Both the position numbers and the translations under genes were made by a program. DNA of 64,000 nt, from the NCBI GenBank assembly GCA_003049485.1, contig PYST01000022.1, positions 1 to 64,000 on the forward strand, read 5' to 3'. Origin of the DNA: Ophioceras dolichostomum. Taxonomy: Eukaryota > Ascomycota > Sordariomycetes > Magnaporthales > Ophioceraceae. The notes under the pieces are model-generated. The model did not search any database. It saw only the letters and a program-made list of their open reading frames with translations, and was not told the DNA's origin. Of this stretch, positions 35,713-46,222 are shown piece after piece. Numbering within the stretch: position 1 is the first letter of the stretch; the number at the start of each line of letters is the position of its first letter.

Positions 35713-37785
35713 ATGGAAATCGTCCCAGCAGCGACCTCTTCCTCCCCCTCTGCAGCTGCGTTCGCGCAGCAGGGCACGATCGATTGGACCACACTGTCGA
35801 CTAGCTCTTTTTCCGCGACTTTGTCGATCCTCGGACGGCTTTCCGCCGAAGGACTCGAGCCCCTGACCGTCGCCGTTGCGCAAGCCATGTTTGTCCAGGT
35901 GCCAATCGGCGCGCATGGCGAGGGGGTGCTGCAGCAAGCCATGTCGACGCTCAAGAGCTTCTCCAGCTTCGGAGATGTAGTTTGGTTTGGCTTTGGCGTC
36001 CGGCACATCTTGCGCGTGCTGGTGCAGTCGTCGCAAGGCGCTGCGAGCGTCGCGCTCGCAGCTTGCCTGACCGAGTCGCACAGCACCGAGTTCGGCGCCC
36101 GCGTCTTCTTCGAGATGGCCCAGCTGTTGGGGAGCCCTGCGGAGCTATCGCCGTCGTTCGCCCAGTGGAACCGCTACGTCGAGGTGTGTTCCCACATATT
36201 CATCCACGCGCATTTCGGTGAGCGCGTCAGTCAGCTGGCCCGACTGGCAGGGTTTGTCGTTCCCATTACCGACAGCGAACTCCAGAGCATGGTTGCGACC
36301 CAACCCCGTCACCTCGCCGAAGTAATCGTCGCCCTTGGCCAAGTCACCGCTGGCCGCCTAGAAGCAATCACTGTCCACGGCGGAATCCAAGGCTGTTGGC
36401 TTGTCGTGTTCGCCGACTTTTTGCTCGGTTTAAGAGTGCGGGCCACGAAGGTTGACAGCACGGATGTATTCCAAAACTACGATGCCTCGAGCGAACAGGC
36501 CCAAGTTATGGTTCACCTAGCGCGGTCACCCAGTTCTGGTATCATACACCGTGGTCAGACCTTTGTCGTCGACTCCATGGATTTCGTCGACCGGTGGTAT
36601 GCTGAAGGTCACAAGGGTTTGGGGTTCCTCGTCGACCTCCGGGTACCACTAAGCGAACTCATACGCTTTTGCTTCGACTTCCCTACGGATCCGGCCGTAG
36701 CCAGTCACCGGGCGGAGATTTTGAGCCTGTGTGCATTGGCGTACGCGAAAGACACGCACAGCCGATATTCGACACCTGAAAGCTTTGTCGCGACCGTTGT
36801 TCGGATCCTGCCTGAACTGAAGGCCTTAGAAGCGGTGGCCCTGGAGCGAATACTTCAGTTGGGGTCAGAATCTTCATCAGGCGACTACCCTCTAATCTCG
36901 ATCGAGGAATTCTTGGTCCAGAAGTGGATAGAGCTACGCATCGCCGTTCAAAGTTCCTGCGCCTGCACATATCACGGAAAAAGAAAGTGCGAGACATTCA
37001 ACGCTTACGCCACACCTATCGTTCTCGCTTACGTCCTCGGAGAAGTGGTCTGCGACGAGGCGATGCCCATCTCACGGCTAGGCGTTGACAGGCTTTGTCA
37101 ACAACTGATGGATGACCGAAGGTCCGTACGCAACTTTGACCGCCTCCGAACCTTCCTACTCATCGCCGACCCCTACTTCCAAGACACGAAACCTGATCAC
37201 GAAGGAACCCTCCCCCCCACGTTCATAACTTACTTCAATATCGTCTTAACGCTCTACTCTGGATTCGCCCCGCCGAGTGCCACTGTAGATCCGAGAGTAT
37301 CGGCACTCTCTGCTCATGGCTTGTATTGTTACGTTGACTACCTGCGGCAACCGATGTCGTCCTACGCGGACGCATCCAGGATCCATATTGGCCGTGGTTC
37401 GATCAGTGCCAAGAGCAGGAAATACACCTTCATTGTCGACCAGGCAGTGGACCGCCTCATTCCACTCCCAGCCGCTCTCCGTCCAGATACAGATATGAAT
37501 GGCGACGACCCCACCCGGATCCGAACGCCTCGAGTCCCCCAGTATCCCGAGGTCCGTGCCCTAGTTGAGGAGAACATCACGCTACGCTTCTGGTTCGAGA
37601 GGAGTGGCCAGTGGCCCCCGGACGACTCGTATAAGTACTCGGAAAACCCTATGGAATCTCTCTACGCGGGTTGGACAGGCGACGAGGGGCATTGGCCGGG
37701 ACTCCACCTCCGGTCTCTACCACACCCGCGTACGTACCATGTGCCGGTCCGGATTGAGCGGAGCTTCCAAGGCTCTAGGCGGTGA
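35713..37785 (+). CDS. Fungal orphan protein of 690 residues
   Basis: Single open exon. I do not recognise a named domain. The protein is soluble and largely helical, with a mildly hydrophobic region that includes GCWLVVFADFLLGLRVRATK (about residues 230-250), a Cys-containing stretch SCACTYHGKRKC (about 416-427), and a C-terminal region rich in Trp, Tyr and Pro. Proteins with a GCWL-x-x-FADFLLGL motif are, to my knowledge, a fungus-specific family found in accessory loci; no function is assigned. The last 20 residues (from about 672, YHVPVRIERSF) may be an artefact: a GTACGT donor at 37730 could splice out this end and join a downstream coding segment (see 37970-38352). The true C-terminus is therefore uncertain. 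Confidence 0.8.
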   Translation: MEIVPAATSSSPSAAAFAQQGTIDWTTLSTSSFSATLSILGRLSAEGLEPLTVAVAQAMFVQVPIGAHGEGVLQQAMSTLKSFSSFGDVVWFGFGVRHILRVLVQSSQGAASVALAACLTESHSTEFGARVFFEMAQLLGSPAELSPSFAQWNRYVEVCSHIFIHAHFGERVSQLARLAGFVVPITDSELQSMVATQPRHLAEVIVALGQVTAGRLEAITVHGGIQGCWLVVFADFLLGLRVRATKVDSTDVFQNYDASSEQAQVMVHLARSPSSGIIHRGQTFVVDSMDFVDRWYAEGHKGLGFLVDLRVPLSELIRFCFDFPTDPAVASHRAEILSLCALAYAKDTHSRYSTPESFVATVVRILPELKALEAVALERILQLGSESSSGDYPLISIEEFLVQKWIELRIAVQSSCACTYHGKRKCETFNAYATPIVLAYVLGEVVCDEAMPISRLGVDRLCQQLMDDRRSVRNFDRLRTFLLIADPYFQDTKPDHEGTLPPTFITYFNIVLTLYSGFAPPSATVDPRVSALSAHGLYCYVDYLRQPMSSYADASRIHIGRGSISAKSRKYTFIVDQAVDRLIPLPAALRPDTDMNGDDPTRIRTPRVPQYPEVRALVEENITLRFWFERSGQWPPDDSYKYSENPMESLYAGWTGDEGHWPGLHLRSLPHPRTYHVPVRIERSFQGSRR

Positions 37786-37969
37786 TCTGATGATGATCTC
37801 GGGGTTGCTTTGCGAGGTGCGAGGGAGGGATCTCACGTGTTCGTATATTCACCCGGTTTGCAGCGGTGTGCATCTCCACAAGCGGTGGGCTATCGCAGGT
37901 GGTGCAGGTGAAAGAGTATTGCTGAAGCCACCTCTTCATAAGTCGACTTGTGAGACCGTTGGAGATGAA

Positions 37970-38352
37970 GAGCAGAATACCGTGGACGTAGCAGTCAGAG
38001 TGGAGTTCTCGGAGCGATCATAGAGACTTGGGAAGCTGTGCGAATAGGTGCAAATCACCATCCAGTGACAACACCCAAGAAGGCGAGCCTGGGCACAAGG
38101 GTGGCTGAGCCCTTGAAGCCGTGGATGGATAATACGTGGAGACTTGTGGAGACCGACAACGGCTGGTTCGCAGGGACTCGGGATATGAGCTGCCATTCCT
38201 TCACGCGATATCGTGGTCTGGAAGCAGTGGACTTCTGCGGGGTGGTGGCGAAGTATGGGCTTCCGGGCGAAGACGGAGACCAGAAGATGCTGATGAGGTT
38301 GGTGACGGCGTTGATGAAAGGGGACACCCCGCGATTTAACTCAGGGGCCTGA
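37970..38352 (+). CDS. Possible 3' exon of the 690-residue protein, or small separate gene
   Basis: Open frame ending at 38352, with coding-like composition: IIETWEAVRIG, KPWMDNTWRLVETDNGWFAGTRD, then GLEAVDFCGVVAKYGLPGED and LMRLVTALMKGDTP. There is no good ATG near its start. It is in the same modulo-3 frame as the upstream 690-codon ORF but separated by stops, so an intron from the GTACGT donor at 37730 to an AG near 37969 would connect them in phase. This splice is inferred. Alternatively, it is the remnant of a neighbouring gene. Confidence 0.4.
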
Positions 38353-39440
38353 ACCGAAGTATTCTCACTCCGTGTGACCTTCTTTACTATTTTAGGTTCC
38401 TTCGCGAGCCGGCCCGTCGGGCAGCGGGCATATGCTCCAACTAATGACACTAGTCACATAACAATAGGCCACGCAGCCACACCAGCAACCGAGGAGTTGG
38501 GTTGAGGTGCCACCCCGGATTCCAGTGCAGAGCAAACAATTACAAACAAGTTTGCGAGACATCCACCAGAAAGAGACAGGTTGTACTACATCGGGCAGAA
38601 TGATTGTCCGAATACATCGAACTCGACTATAAAATAAACCTAGACCCGGCATAAGCGGTTACGGGTAGTCAGGACATTCGGGAAATTTCATTTCCCCACA
38701 GGAGTCTAAAAATTCAGCCACCAGGCAGGGATTCCAAAAATCTGGGGCGAGTCGCCTTACAGCTGTTCGTGCCTGAAACCCGTCCTGCCTTCCGACTGGC
38801 CAATGTCCGGCGGGCTGGCGGCTGACTGCAGGTAGGGCTCGTTAGTGCTGTGGAGAGGCCCGGCCACAATACCGACCCCAATGTCACCTTGCCCTTTCGT
38901 TCTCCTCGCGCTGCTAGACAGAACGGGATCGAAGGGATTTCCGGGATACCGGCGTGCATCATGCGACAACACTTTGTTGTCCTCGGTGTAACGACACGAT
39001 GGAGGAGAAGAGAACTAGCGATCGACAGACACCGTTGGGATTTCACAGTTGGCACTTGCTTGTTGTAGCTTGGTACGATTTTCTTATTACATAATGCAAT
39101 ATGGATCACCGAGGTGGACGTAACGTCGCTTGTGGATGGATCTCGGACCCTGACCTGTCGGACCGTCTGAGGGAACTCACGAGGTCGTCGGGACGATGTA
39201 GATTCGCAGAGATGGCCGAATAGAGCATCTCATTCTCGAACGAGGAGAGACATCACACTCTCATCACCATCTCCCCCTGGATGAGGGTTCGTTCCGGAGG
39301 TGTATAAAGAGACCGTGATTCCTCCCCAGAGATGGCATCAAAACAGACCAGCACCAAGCGCAGATCCCTCGACAGCCCAGCATCTACAGCCCCCAGCCCC
39401 AGCAGCCCGAGCCAGCTATCACGGCATCGCCTCGATCAAG
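38353..39440. other. Intergenic with promoter of the beta-trefoil gene
   Basis: No gene is supported. A TATA-like element lies at 39303-39308. Confidence 0.5.
39303..39308 (+). promoter_or_regulatory. Candidate TATA box of the secreted beta-trefoil gene
   Basis: GTGTATAAAGAG lies 138 nt upstream of the chosen start codon at 39441, a usual spacing in filamentous fungi. The upstream ATG at 39332, which would extend the ORF, would sit only 29 nt from this element; that supports the downstream start. Confidence 0.5.
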
Positions 39441-40120
39441 ATGAAGGTCAGTCGCACACGCAAGATCCCCACCTCCCCCGACCCCCAAAACACCACAGAT
39501 CTGGACAACCTAACAAATCCCCGACCCCAACCCTACTACCTACCCTCCAGGTCTCAACCCTCCTCTCCGCCTCCCTGGCCGTCCTCCTCCCGTCCCTCGC
39601 CCTCGCGGCTCCCACCCCCGAAGCGGAGGCGGCAGCCGGAGCGGCGGACACCACCCCGGTCGACGCCCTGGCGCTCTTCAAGCGCTCGATCGGGGTCTAC
39701 CGCCCCATCAAGTCCGCCTCCAACACGGGCCGCTGCCTCGACTTCTCTAGCGGGCGGATCGTCCTGTCCTCCTGCCTGCAGGTCGAAAACCAGTTCTGGG
39801 GCCCCTTCCGCACCAGCGACAACATCTACCGGTTCCAGAACCACGCCACGGCCGACTGCATCTGGCTGGACAGCAAGGTCAGCGGCCTCGTGCCCGTCCT
39901 GGGCGGCTGCACGCTGTCGGACGGCTCCGGCGTGAGCGTCAGCAACGCAGAGTGGGACATCGGCCTGAACATGCCGCCCAGCACGATCACGACCATGAAG
40001 AGCCGCATCGGCCACACGAATACGAACCTGTGCCTTACCAACGACAACGACGTGCAGGTCACGGTGCGGACGTGTGTCACCAACGCTAACAACCAGCGGT
40101 GGATTCTTGGGGCGGACTAA
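39441..40120 (+). CDS. Secreted ricin-B-like beta-trefoil protein
   Basis: Exon 1 is just six nucleotides of coding sequence (ATGAAG, 39441-39446); a 104-nt intron (donor GTCAGT, branch CCTAACA, acceptor CTCCAG) leads to exon 2 at 39551-40120. The 191-residue product starts MKVSTLLSASLAVLLPSLALAAP, a clear secretion signal. A KR dipeptide at about residue 48 is a likely kexin-type processing site, giving a mature domain of about 143 residues. The domain has spaced Cys residues and a C-terminal NNQRW, the Q-x-W motif of ricin-B-like carbohydrate-binding folds. A role in binding host or wall glycans is inferred. The unspliced 262-codon reading is rejected because it buries the signal peptide. 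Confidence 0.82.
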
Positions 40121-41648
40121 AGAGGAGGAAGACCGCGATCGCTGTGAACGACTCACTCTGGCTGACGGAGGGGGTGGAAGGGAGGGGGGATGTGGAGGAG
40201 GTGTTGTTGTTGGAGGCTGGCTGGCAATTCAAGGGCAGTGAATTTGGGGGCGGAGATACTAGTAGTGGTTGATAGGTGGGGAGGGGGGAAATGTTTTGCG
40301 GATGAATTAGTATCTAGTGTTCCTATGTAATAAATAAGGGGTCTTCCGATAGGGAAAATTCAACATTGACCTATCGATCCTTCTCACACGACTCTGATCC
40401 GGCTGGATTGGGATTGTTGGTTTCAGGACCGGAGTTGTTGAGCATGTTAACTCGGTGTTGGACCCCATCATTCCTTGGCTTCCTCCGGCAACTCCTGATG
40501 CGCCCATTGTTGACATTCCAACCTTACTTGCGCCAAGAACCATACTAGAGTAGCTGAGTACTCGTACCACTGGTAACTGCTATCTTGTTAGCGTTGAGTT
40601 CTCACTTCTGGGTGGCAGTTAATTAATAAGTGAAGCAAAAGAGGAAGGCCGCCACGGCCCACGTGAGGTGTTGGACCGTAGAATCCGTGGAAACCCGGGC
40701 CGCGGGATCCTTCCTTGAGTGGCCGGCGATCCTACCGAGTGAATCAAATCCCGTCCTAAGATCTAAGATTCCCTGGGTCGAATTACCGGCCGGGCCAAGC
40801 CGTTGGCTGCCGTTCGTATTGTCTCCACTCCTGGGAAAGGGCCCGAAATTGGGCTCCGGGGCGTTGTTGGTTGGGAGGCGGCTCAAATTCTTCGAGGTTG
40901 GGTTGTAATACGGTTGCTTTCAGCTCGACCACCGCGTAAGGCCGGGCCGCGTCCACCTCATCCATGATCCAACCATGATCCCGCAAACGCCACCATCCAT
41001 CCTTCCGCCGTCCGGCATCTTCTGTACGTAGATCTCGCCATTCCCCCTCTGACAATCATATATTGCAACTCACCCAGTCTCCGCCAAGCCCTATGGTCAG
41101 GATTCAGTAACTACTTACTGGACTCAAGCCGTCATTGCGATCCCCGGGCTTCCAACTCACCCAGTATTTCGGGCCGCCAACATAATCGGTCCTACGGTCA
41201 TACTAGTAGTCGGCTCCTGGGCCGGCCGCGGAACTCATTTGCCCCACCGCGTCGAGTTGCCAAGGAGACCCTTCCTTTCCCAATGAGTCCTTCTAGTCTC
41301 GGGCCAAGATCAGGCTCGAAAAAATGGCCCCTTTCCATCGCCGTCGGCACATACCCGCTTCCAGGCCACACGGGAAGGCCACCGAGATTCCAAACGCCAC
41401 CCAGTTAGCCCTGGTCGAGGTTATGAAGCCAGAGGGAATGAAGCCATTGGTATGGCAAATATATCGTGTGATCAACATCAACTATATGAAGTTCCTATCT
41501 CCCTCCCCCTGTCCTCCCTGAATAATACTCCGAGCGGCATCCAATTCCCCCTCACTCTTCTCAGCAACCCCTCACCCACTCTCTCTCACCTACAAAAACC
41601 CCCTCCTCCTACCAAGCAAAACAAAGCAAAACCAATACCACAAAAATC
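40121..41648. other. Intergenic
   Basis: No supported coding sequence. ORFs of 60-92 codons are unsupported, and repeated short CTAAGATCTAAGATT and GGGCC-rich segments look like chance. The last 150 nt is C/T-rich, as expected of a promoter and leader for the next gene. Confidence 0.45.
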
Positions 41649-42065
41649 ATGTGCGGCACAATAGTCCACTTTGGCGAATGCCACGCCCACCCCGTCGGCA
41701 AGCCCATCTTCAACTCCTGCTACGCGGCTCGGCAGGGCGAGACCGGGTGCAAGAGCAACACGCACATCTCGTACGGCTTCGCCATGTGCTGCGTGGGCGG
41801 CACGGTCGACAACAAGCCCTGCTACAACATGTGCGCGCCCGCTCGGGGCCACGCCTGCCAGATGGACGGATGCCCTTCGGCTAGGGGCAAGAAGAAGGAC
41901 GCTGCTGCCCTTAAGATTGCGGAGCAGGTTAAGAAGGAGGCTGAGCAGGCCAGGGAGGCCGGCCTCAGGAAGCTGAAGGAGGAGGCTGCCAAGCGCGCTG
42001 CTAATACTACTGCGGCGGCGACGAAGACGGCTCAGGCTACGCCGCGTAGGACTGGCCCTCGGTGA
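41649..42065 (+). CDS. Cysteine-rich small protein with C-terminal charged helix
   Basis: Single exon, 138 residues, unrecognised. The first 75 residues contain ten cysteines (positions 2, 11, 24, 34, 47, 48, 58, 62, 70, 75) plus several histidines (7, 12, 14, 39, 68). This pattern suggests zinc binding or disulfides, but there is no signal peptide, so metal binding in the cytosol or nucleus is the better guess. From about residue 80 the protein becomes KKK then a long Glu/Lys/Ala helix (KIAEQVKKEAEQ onward) likely to be a coiled coil. Its start (MCGTIVHFG) is preceded by a C/T- and A-rich leader. Confidence 0.75.
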   Translation: MCGTIVHFGECHAHPVGKPIFNSCYAARQGETGCKSNTHISYGFAMCCVGGTVDNKPCYNMCAPARGHACQMDGCPSARGKKKDAAALKIAEQVKKEAEQAREAGLRKLKEEAAKRAANTTAAATKTAQATPRRTGPR

Positions 42066-42497
42066 GGAGGAGGAGGAGGACAAGAGAAACCTCTCCGAAC
42101 GAAGCTGCTCGCCCCATTGCGGGTATTTGTCTACCTACCTACCGACCAGACGCTGGCGCTGGCGCTGGCGCTGATTAGCTGGCGGGCAGGGTGAGCTGAT
42201 GGGATATCAGGACGCTAAAAAGAATTGACTTGGACGGATACATACCTAGGAAACAGAACACAGGTCACTCTTTGCTGTATTACTATCGATTTGCCCAGCC
42301 TTTTCACGACGGTGACCCCTAGAACATGCAACCGGTAACAGGCCGATGTGAAATAATGTGCGCGGATGTGATACATGGTCTATCCTTACATCCATAGATA
42401 TATACATGATAAAAAAGGTATGTACGTGTCGGACGGGTGGTTGGTTCAAGAGCAGGCCGCCTCTCGCCGCTCGCCCATCTACTCGTCCACATCATCA
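42066..42497. other. Intergenic between convergent genes
   Basis: Short 3' flank of both neighbours, with TACCTACC tracts at about 42132-42143 and a (GGCGCT)n-like run at about 42152-42172. No gene. Confidence 0.5.
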
Positions 42498-43318
42498 TCA
42501 GACCGGCGCACTTATGCGGTCCTGCACGCCTTTAAAAGCCGCAAACCACACCTCTGCCATCTTCGCGTACCCCTCCGCGCTCGGGTGGACGTCGTCCGCG
42601 AGGTCCGCGGCGGTGATGTAGCCCGTGTTCATGTCGGCGAGGGCGAGGCGGTCCGACCTCGGGTGTGTCACTACTAGATTGCGCACCATTTCGTTGAAGT
42701 CCCACGTGCACTGCTTCTCGGCCGCCGTGGGCGCCGCGCGGGGCAGCAGCGTGGAGATGATCAGGAACTGGTTGTCGCCGAAGTCCGGGTTCAGGATCGC
42801 GTCGACCATGTTGGTGTAGGCCTTCAGCGCGTCAGAGGCGCTGATCAGCGCTGAGCAGTCGTTGGTGCCGACGTTCAGGAGTAGCAGGTTCGGCTTGTAT
42901 TTCTGGAGCGGCTGCTTGCTGTTGGTCTGCGTGGCGAGGGATTGGGTTCGGATGCCGGGGTATCCTTCGTGTTGCTGTTTGCTTGCGAGTCAGCGGTGTG
43001 TTCGGTTCTGTGGTGAAGGAAAGCTACCTAAATATGACAATGTTTAATGATGCTCACGTTATCCGTCATGTCGCCGTTCGACTGCGACCCGACCATGTCC
43101 ACCTCCCATCCCTCTGCAACGAGGGTATCGCGTAGCGGTTTCCGGTATCCGTTCGTCAAGACACCGGCCGAATAACCAGCAGTGATGGACGCGCCGATGG
43201 GCATTATTCTGAGAGCGACCGCCTGCTTGTTCTGTAAGGCCGGGATGTCGGCAGGTAAAACGGCCGCATTAGTAGACGCCAACAACGCCGTGAAGAATGA
43301 ACCCCAGAGTGGTGGCAT
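42498..43318 (-). CDS. Secreted SGNH/GDSL-like esterase
   Basis: Two exons, 43318-43058 and 42974-42498, phase 0, 83-nt intron (donor GTGAGC, branch CGCTGACT, acceptor AACAG), giving 245 residues. It begins with a hydrophobic signal (WGSFFTALLASTNAAV). The block I motif reads MPIGASITAG, so the usual GDS is GAS with the nucleophile Ser at residue 44 intact. Block II is present in ALRD, block III as LLLLNVGTND, and block V as DDVHPSAEGY with the catalytic Asp and His. HEGYPG and VDMVGSQ are typical of carbohydrate-esterase family 3-like fungal enzymes, which deacetylate xylan. The function is a family-based inference. The likely location is extracellular. Confidence 0.9.
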
Positions 43319-45150
43319 CTTGGTTGTGGTCCGTCACTCTGAGGAGATCGAGCAAGAATGTCGTGCTATGCAGCCGAGGGCTGGAAGCATAGGGCTCGAG
43401 GAAATGTGCGTAGAAACAAGAATCAAAAACCGGAGAAAAAAAGTCAAAAAGAGCCGTACCCGCCCCTCTAGATATAAATGATGTGCATCCATTTTCTCCG
43501 GTCATGTTCGCGGGATTTGGGTCCTCAGATTTGGCCAACTTGAACACTCGAACATGTTTTGGACCAAAACTTTGATTCCAGGAAAGACCGATTCAGGGGC
43601 AGAAACCGGGATCCAACTGCGGCGAAGGCTGTTCAGTGGTGCTCCTTCGGCAGGGGAAGCGGGGAAAACAGTGGCAGTTATGGTTCACTGACGCACTGAT
43701 CAGTGATGATCACTTGGGGTGGCAGGTAGGGAACAGCTTCCTTTCGGCGCCTCGCAGGGATAAGAAACGAATCCTTCGCAAAAGCTGTTGCTTTATATGG
43801 CGACGGAATGAGAACTTAAGGACCCTGAGGATGTGCACTGCCTCATCGCGAGGTCCGTAACGTAGTGCAGCGAGCCGGAAGTGCCGAGAGGAGTCCATAT
43901 CTTATAGGCAGAGACATTTGAAAAGAGGGTTTTAGGGAGATGACATCAATCCGCCAGGAGTGAAGCAAAATGCACCACAGCTGATGACTGGCAAAAAAAG
44001 AATGGAATCGGGCACGCACAATTAGGTGATTCCAAAGGACTGACTGGAAGGACTTTACAGGATCACCGCCACAGTTTCGCAAGAGGCGTCGCCTTGTACG
44101 GCGCGGTGTGGCGTGGTATTATTTTTGTCAGGTCTGCCCTTCCTACCTTACGGATTGGGAGGATCGCGACCACCTTCTCCCAAACTCAACGACCTTGAAA
44201 AGTCACATGTCATGGCACGTGATTTTAATCATATGAGATCAGAGCTGTGAGCACAGGAGAGGGAGAAGGCGTTTCCAAGACGTCCATCGAATTATAGAAA
44301 TCGACGTGCTGCAAGCTGCGGGCCTCAGAAGCCGACTCTCAATAAGTCCAGGAGGCTTGGTGGCACTTGCAGACTGGACCTGAGCCTTGCATCGGTCAGT
44401 GACAGAGACCTCCAGCTGGCACGACATGCATCTGGGACCTAATGGCCACGACCACGACGACTACACCCAAGAAAGATCAGAGGTTCAACGGGATTAGCGC
44501 GTCCCAAGATGTAGAGGTGAATCTTGGGAACCGGGAGCGTCTCATCTCGTCCGCAAGACGCCTCTACGGGGCCGGATGAGCCAAACCTTTTTGGCGTGCG
44601 CAAAACCGAAACAATTTAAGGCTTGCCGGGACAGACTTACAGCACCGAACGAGGACAATTGCCTGATGGACAGAGGAGACGGAGCGTTCGGGAGGTGCTT
44701 CTGAAGAAATGTAGATTTCATCCTGGTAGAAGTGGCCATGTTGTACTTGCTCTGTAGACGAATAAGGCGATCCAATTTCAGTAGCCGCCTACCAATGTTC
44801 TCCCAGTTAACAGTGGACCGCGAAAACGCACGACTACATAGAAACATTCTCTTCATGCTAGGTGGCTGTTCGTGGACAGATCTCGTAGACAGATGAGAGC
44901 CGGCCCTTCTTACGCCGGAGTGCCCCACATGCCGCGGCCGTGCTGCCCCGAACCGGGCCCGGCACCGGGTAGACACGAGGCCCACAAGAGTTGGTTCCCG
45001 GTTCCGGCTGCGTCGATGTATGCCGACCCCGCCGCCCCGGGGTTGCGATGTTGAGTCGGCTCATCTCGCTCAGAAGCATAATTGTAAGCATCAAAAGCCT
45101 CTTGCTCCTTTACACGGCCGTCATAGCCACTAATTAGCCTCGGCAGTAGC
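43319..45150. other. Intergenic
   Basis: About 1.8 kb 3' of nothing obvious and upstream of the retrotransposon insertion. No supported ORF. Part of the first 150 nt is the promoter of the minus-strand esterase. A TATA-like run occurs at about 43470 for that gene. Confidence 0.45.
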
Positions 45151-45163
45151 TCACCGACTCAAC
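45151..45163 (+). repeat. Target-site duplication, left copy
   Basis: TCACCGACTCAAC is identical to 46210-46222. The two copies bracket the LINE fragment. Confidence 0.75.
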
Positions 45164-45699
45164 AAGGGACCACCAATCGGTATAAGGAACTAGGGCTTAC
45201 GGAGGTGCACACCTCCTGCCCCCTAGCACTCTCCCTCCTACGCCGCACCCTCTACTAGCTTATCGCTGCCCGGACCGGCCACGGAGACTTTCAGTGGTAC
45301 CACGAGAAGTTCGACCACGCCGAAAACCCCCCTGCTCCTGTGGGGGAAGACCGAACCCCAGCGCACATGGTATATTGCCGAAAGCCGCGCCAGCTCCGTA
45401 CTTCCTGGCCTAAGGCCGGCCCAGCTCCTGAGAGCAACCGATACGAATACTGGAAACGTTTAATCCAGAAACCGGAGCTGTTCGAGCGCTTCACTAAAAC
45501 GACCAAATTCTTCACGGAGATATGCCCTTGGAAGAAGGCGCCAATAAGCGCATAAACCAAATAATAACCATCCACCACCCGCAAAAGGCTCAAGGACCTC
45601 TAAGCGGCTGACTTTCCGGACGCGGCACACCAGTATCGCTCGCTCCCACGACAACTAACCGCCTCCTTCTTCAAGAACAGATATAGCATTAAAACGCCC

Positions 45700-46069
45700 A
45701 CAGCAGCCGCCACAAACGGAAGCAACGAAACGCCGAGCGCCAGCCCCGAGCTAATAGGGGGGCGGGAATGCGGCTTGAAGAACACGTACGCAATGGGGCG
45801 CCACGCCCCAGAGCACGATATGCTAGCTATTCCTCGTTCTGTGTTTGCGTTTCCTCTCTTTAACCTCACATTCAAGCACTAGTNCACAGCAGCCGCCACA
45901 GACGGAAGCAACGAAACGCCGAGCGCCAGCCCCGAGCTAATAGGGGGGCGGGAATGCGGCTTGAAGAACACGTACGCAATGGGGCGCCGCGCTCCAGAGC
46001 ACGATATGCTAGCTATTCCTCGTTCTGTGTTTACGTTTCCTCTCTTTAACCTCACATTCAAGCACTAGT
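45700..46069 (+). repeat. Direct duplication of about 185 bp inside the LINE tail
   Basis: Bases 45700-45883 and 45885-46069 are nearly identical, with a handful of substitutions (for example AAACGG versus AGACGG, GCCACGCCCC versus GCCGCGCTCC, TTGCG versus TTACG) and one base of length difference. They meet at an N at 45884. Because the junction is an ambiguous base, this may be an assembly or gap-join artefact rather than a real duplication. Confidence 0.9.
45884..45884. other. Ambiguous base (N)
   Basis: Single N in the window, exactly at the junction of the duplicated LINE tail. It marks an uncertain assembly position. Confidence 0.95.
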
Positions 46070-46162
46070 TCCTTGTATATAGTCGCTCGGTAGTCGCTAG
46101 CACGTCTTATGCCCCTCGGGAGGCAGGGATCTCGGGCAGATTCCGACTTCAGACGTTAAATA

Positions 46163-46212
<50 letters not shown>
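46163..46212 (+). repeat. CAT trinucleotide tail of the LINE
   Basis: About 16 copies of CAT/ATC in a row, immediately before the right-hand target-site duplication. A simple-repeat tail in place of poly(A) is known for some LINEs. Confidence 0.9.
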
Positions 46213-46222
46213 CCGACTCAAC
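46210..46222 (+). repeat. Target-site duplication, right copy
   Basis: TCACCGACTCAAC, identical to 45151-45163. Its first bases could also be read as part of the CAT tail, so the certain TSD core is 10-11 bp. Confidence 0.75.

Larger units (their letters stand above)
45164..46209 (+). mobile_element. 5'-truncated non-LTR retrotransposon (Tad1-like LINE), degenerate
   Basis: The plus strand carries the carboxy-terminal remnant of a LINE ORF2 reverse transcriptase, including RRTLY, an in-frame TAG at 45256-45258, then LIAARTGHGDFQWYHEKFDH, PAHMVYCRKPRQL and FTKTTKFFTEICPW, ending at 45555. The C-x-x-H-like pattern and ICPW ending match fungal Tad-clade RNase-H/C-terminal segments. A 3' untranslated part of about 500 nt follows and ends in a (CAT)n tail. 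Both ends are flanked by a 13-bp direct repeat, as expected of target-primed reverse transcription. The TAG could come from CAG by the C-to-T mutation seen in repeat-induced point mutation. The copy cannot be functional. Confidence 0.75.

Noticed and set aside
39332..39440. Upstream ATG that would make the beta-trefoil protein 262 residues
   Set aside because: It would read through the 104-nt intron and bury a clean signal peptide inside the protein; the MK + VSTLL splice restores a canonical secreted N-terminus.
45600..46061. Paired minus-strand ORFs starting with the same peptide
   Set aside because: They are translations of the duplicated LINE tail; the duplicated start simply reflects the repeat.
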